NCBI RefSeq assembly: GCF_014196625.1
Contig: NZ_JACIDZ010000007.1
Coordinates: forward strand, 124,001 to 188,000
Source: Martelella radicis
GTDB taxonomy: Bacteria > Pseudomonadota > Alphaproteobacteria > Rhizobiales > Rhizobiaceae
Direction: 5' to 3'
Length of the DNA stretch: 64,000 nucleotides
In this document: positions 62,879 to 64,000 of the stretch, one piece after another
How the letters are laid out: each line of letters starts with the position of its first letter
Numbering within the stretch: the first letter of the stretch is position 1
Notes under the pieces: generated by a model
Seen by the model: the letters and a program-made list of their open reading frames with translations, nothing else
Told to the model about the DNA's origin: nothing
The model's database searches: none
Program-made: the position numbers and the translations under genes

Positions 62879-63352
62879 ATGCGCGAGAGTCTACCCCTGT
62901 CCGTCACCCTGGAGGTACGCGACCGCTGTCTCTGTCTCTATCTGCAGCGGGCGGCCCGGGCGGTCGGGCGTTATTTTGACGAGGTTTTGCGTCCGCTCGG
63001 ACTGACGAACGGACAATACTCGCTGCTGATGTCCCTGAACAGGCCGGAGCCGCCGAAGATCGCGGAAGTGGCCATGGTGCTCGCCATGGATCGCACCACG
63101 CTGACGGCCAGCATCAAGCCGCTCGAACGACGCGGCCTGCTGACAAGCTTTCAGGACCCCGAGGACAAGCGCGTGCGTCGTCTGAAGCTTACGGAAGAAG
63201 GACTTGACCTGCTGGAGCGCGCCGTGCCGGTCTGGCGCAAGACCCATGACCGGCTTGACGGCGTTGTCGCCGACGACCTGCCCCGGCTGCGCGAAAACCT
63301 GCTGGCGCTTGCCTTCGCATTGCCGGAGGATGAGGAAGAGATCAGCGGCTGA
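62879..63352 (+). CDS. MarR-family regulator
   Basis: Regulator of 157 residues. The winged helix lies at about 50-115: LMSLNRPEPPKIAEVAMVLAMDRTTLTASIKPLERRGLL and the wing DPEDKRVRRLKLTEEG. The N-terminal YLQRAARAVGRYFDEVLRPLGLTNGQYSLL is the usual dimer helix. I prefer the ATG at 62879, 7 bases after AAAGG, over the one at 62873. It probably represses itself and the DUF1428 gene through the palindrome in between. The last 11 bases overlap the mannonate dehydratase stop (convergent). Confidence 0.92.
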   Translation: MRESLPLSVTLEVRDRCLCLYLQRAARAVGRYFDEVLRPLGLTNGQYSLLMSLNRPEPPKIAEVAMVLAMDRTTLTASIKPLERRGLLTSFQDPEDKRVRRLKLTEEGLDLLERAVPVWRKTHDRLDGVVADDLPRLRENLLALAFALPEDEEEISG

Positions 63353-64000
63353 GGGCCGCGACGATGCCGCGCAGTTCAGCGAGCCCCTTCAGGCGGCCGA
63401 TCGCCGGATAGCCCGGCTGAGCCTTCCGGTTCTGATCGTCGAGAATGTCCAGCCCGTGATCGGGGCGGAAGGGAATGTTCCAGTCGGCCCGGCCGGCATC
63501 GCGCCGGCGTTTCTCTTCCGAGAGCGCAGCTGCCACGAGCGCCACCATATCGGTATCGCCGCCGAGATGTTCCGATTCGTAGAACGATCCCTTGATGTCG
63601 CCGGTCTCGCGGTGAACATTGCGCAGATGCAGGAAATGCACCCGGTCGCCGAGCCGCTCCATCATGCCCGGCAGGTCATTGTCGGGCCGCGCGCCGAGCG
63701 AACCGGAACAGAGCGTGATGCCGTTTGCCGACAGGTCGACCGCATCCATCATCGCCTTGTAATCGGCTTCCGTCGACATCACGCGCGGCAGGCCCAGAAG
63801 ACCAAAGGGCGGGTCGTCCGGATGGCAGCAAAGCCTGAGGCCGAGCTTCTCGGCAACGGGCGCGACCTCCCCAAGGAAAGCAATGAAATTTCCGCGCAGG
63901 CCGTCGGGCGAGATCGCGGCATATTCGCTGAGATGATGGCGCACGTCCTCAAGGGTAAAGCTCTCGGCAGCGCCCGGCAGGCCGAAGACGATGTTCTTCG
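63342..64000 (-). CDS. uxuA: Mannonate dehydratase, 5' partial
   Basis: C-terminal part (219 residues) of D-mannonate dehydratase, which makes 2-keto-3-deoxygluconate from mannonate in hexuronate breakdown. The TIM-barrel and metal residues are visible: LCCHPDDPP (His and Asp), ITLCSGSLGA, VHFLHLRNVHR and the closing RPDHGLDI. The N-terminal part lies beyond the right edge; the frame is open to base 64000. Confidence 0.95.
   Translation of the reverse strand, partial: KNIVFGLPGAAESFTLEDVRHHLSEYAAISPDGLRGNFIAFLGEVAPVAEKLGLRLCCHPDDPPFGLLGLPRVMSTEADYKAMMDAVDLSANGITLCSGSLGARPDNDLPGMMERLGDRVHFLHLRNVHRETGDIKGSFYESEHLGGDTDMVALVAAALSEEKRRRDAGRADWNIPFRPDHGLDILDDQNRKAQPGYPAIGRLKGLAELRGIVAALSR

Noticed and set aside
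1-64000. CRISPR arrays, tRNA or rRNA genes, insertion sequences, prophage genes
   Set aside because: Looked for and not seen: no regularly spaced direct repeats, no transposase or integrase frames, no cloverleaf in the intergenic gaps.

Overview
The window is high-GC, densely coded chromosomal DNA of an alphaproteobacterium, most likely a Hyphomicrobiales (Rhizobiales) member close to Rhizobiaceae; a Martelella-like genus is only a guess. Supporting marks are the irr / fabA-fabB-fabI neighbourhood, a rhizobial-type porin, an SAM-II riboswitch in front of metA, an imuA-imuB-dnaE2 mutasome cassette, a rhizobial intergenic mosaic-type repeat and Opp/Dpp and TRAP transporters linked to small catabolic operons. 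I see no rRNA, tRNA, CRISPR, prophage, insertion sequence or plasmid functions. The first gene (ABC permease) and the last gene (mannonate dehydratase) are cut by the window edges.

Layout. 1-6705: Opp/Dpp-type transporter (end of a permease, a double ATPase), hydroxypyruvate isomerase, tartronate semialdehyde reductase and a GH42 beta-galactosidase, all forward. 6735-20472: an indole-3-acetate (IAA) degradation island. One long reverse operon reads amidase (iacH), flavin monooxygenase (iacA), Rieske dioxygenase alpha and beta (iacC, iacD), SDR (iacE), ferredoxin-type reductase (iacF), flavin reductase (iacG), an opine-dehydrogenase-family enzyme and a 3-hydroxyacyl-CoA-dehydrogenase-family enzyme. 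Behind it are a TRAP transporter (dctM-dctQ-dctP), an iacB-like gene, a MarR regulator (iacR) and an NTF2-like protein (iacI). Two promoters of the island share a motif at the -10 region, and one carries a palindrome over its -10.

20590-29603: a TPR lipoprotein, M17 leucyl aminopeptidase, NlpC/P60 hydrolase, bifunctional AdhE with a perfect FNR-type box upstream, and copZ-copA behind a CueR-type promoter with a 19-bp spacer. 29762-35633: LysE exporter, SAM-II riboswitch and metA, aldose epimerase, YdcF protein, TetR/crotonase pair and irr with an iron-responsive (IRO) box. 35938-40128: fabA-fabB-fabI and a porin with a long AT-rich leader that holds two matching palindromes.

40191-48077: an arginine transaminase module. 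AruI, AruH, a TetR regulator and a dimethylarginine-hydrolase-family enzyme read in reverse; a divergent basic amino acid ABC importer (ATPase, binding protein, two permeases) reads forward. A 9-bp-arm palindrome lies across the shared promoter region. 48108-56839: secreted alpha/beta hydrolase, membrane AraC regulator, a split Ada/Ogt alkylation-repair pair and imuA-imuB-dnaE2. 57073-64000: CHASE4-like GGDEF-EAL protein, riboflavin operon ribD-ribBA-ribH behind an FMN riboswitch, DUF1428/MarR divergent pair with a 20-bp palindrome, and the end of uxuA.

The most interesting parts are the two catabolic islands with their own importers and regulators (IAA; arginine or methylarginine) and a set of regulatory sites that can be read directly from the sequence. 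All functional calls rest on motif recognition and gene order; no database search was possible.
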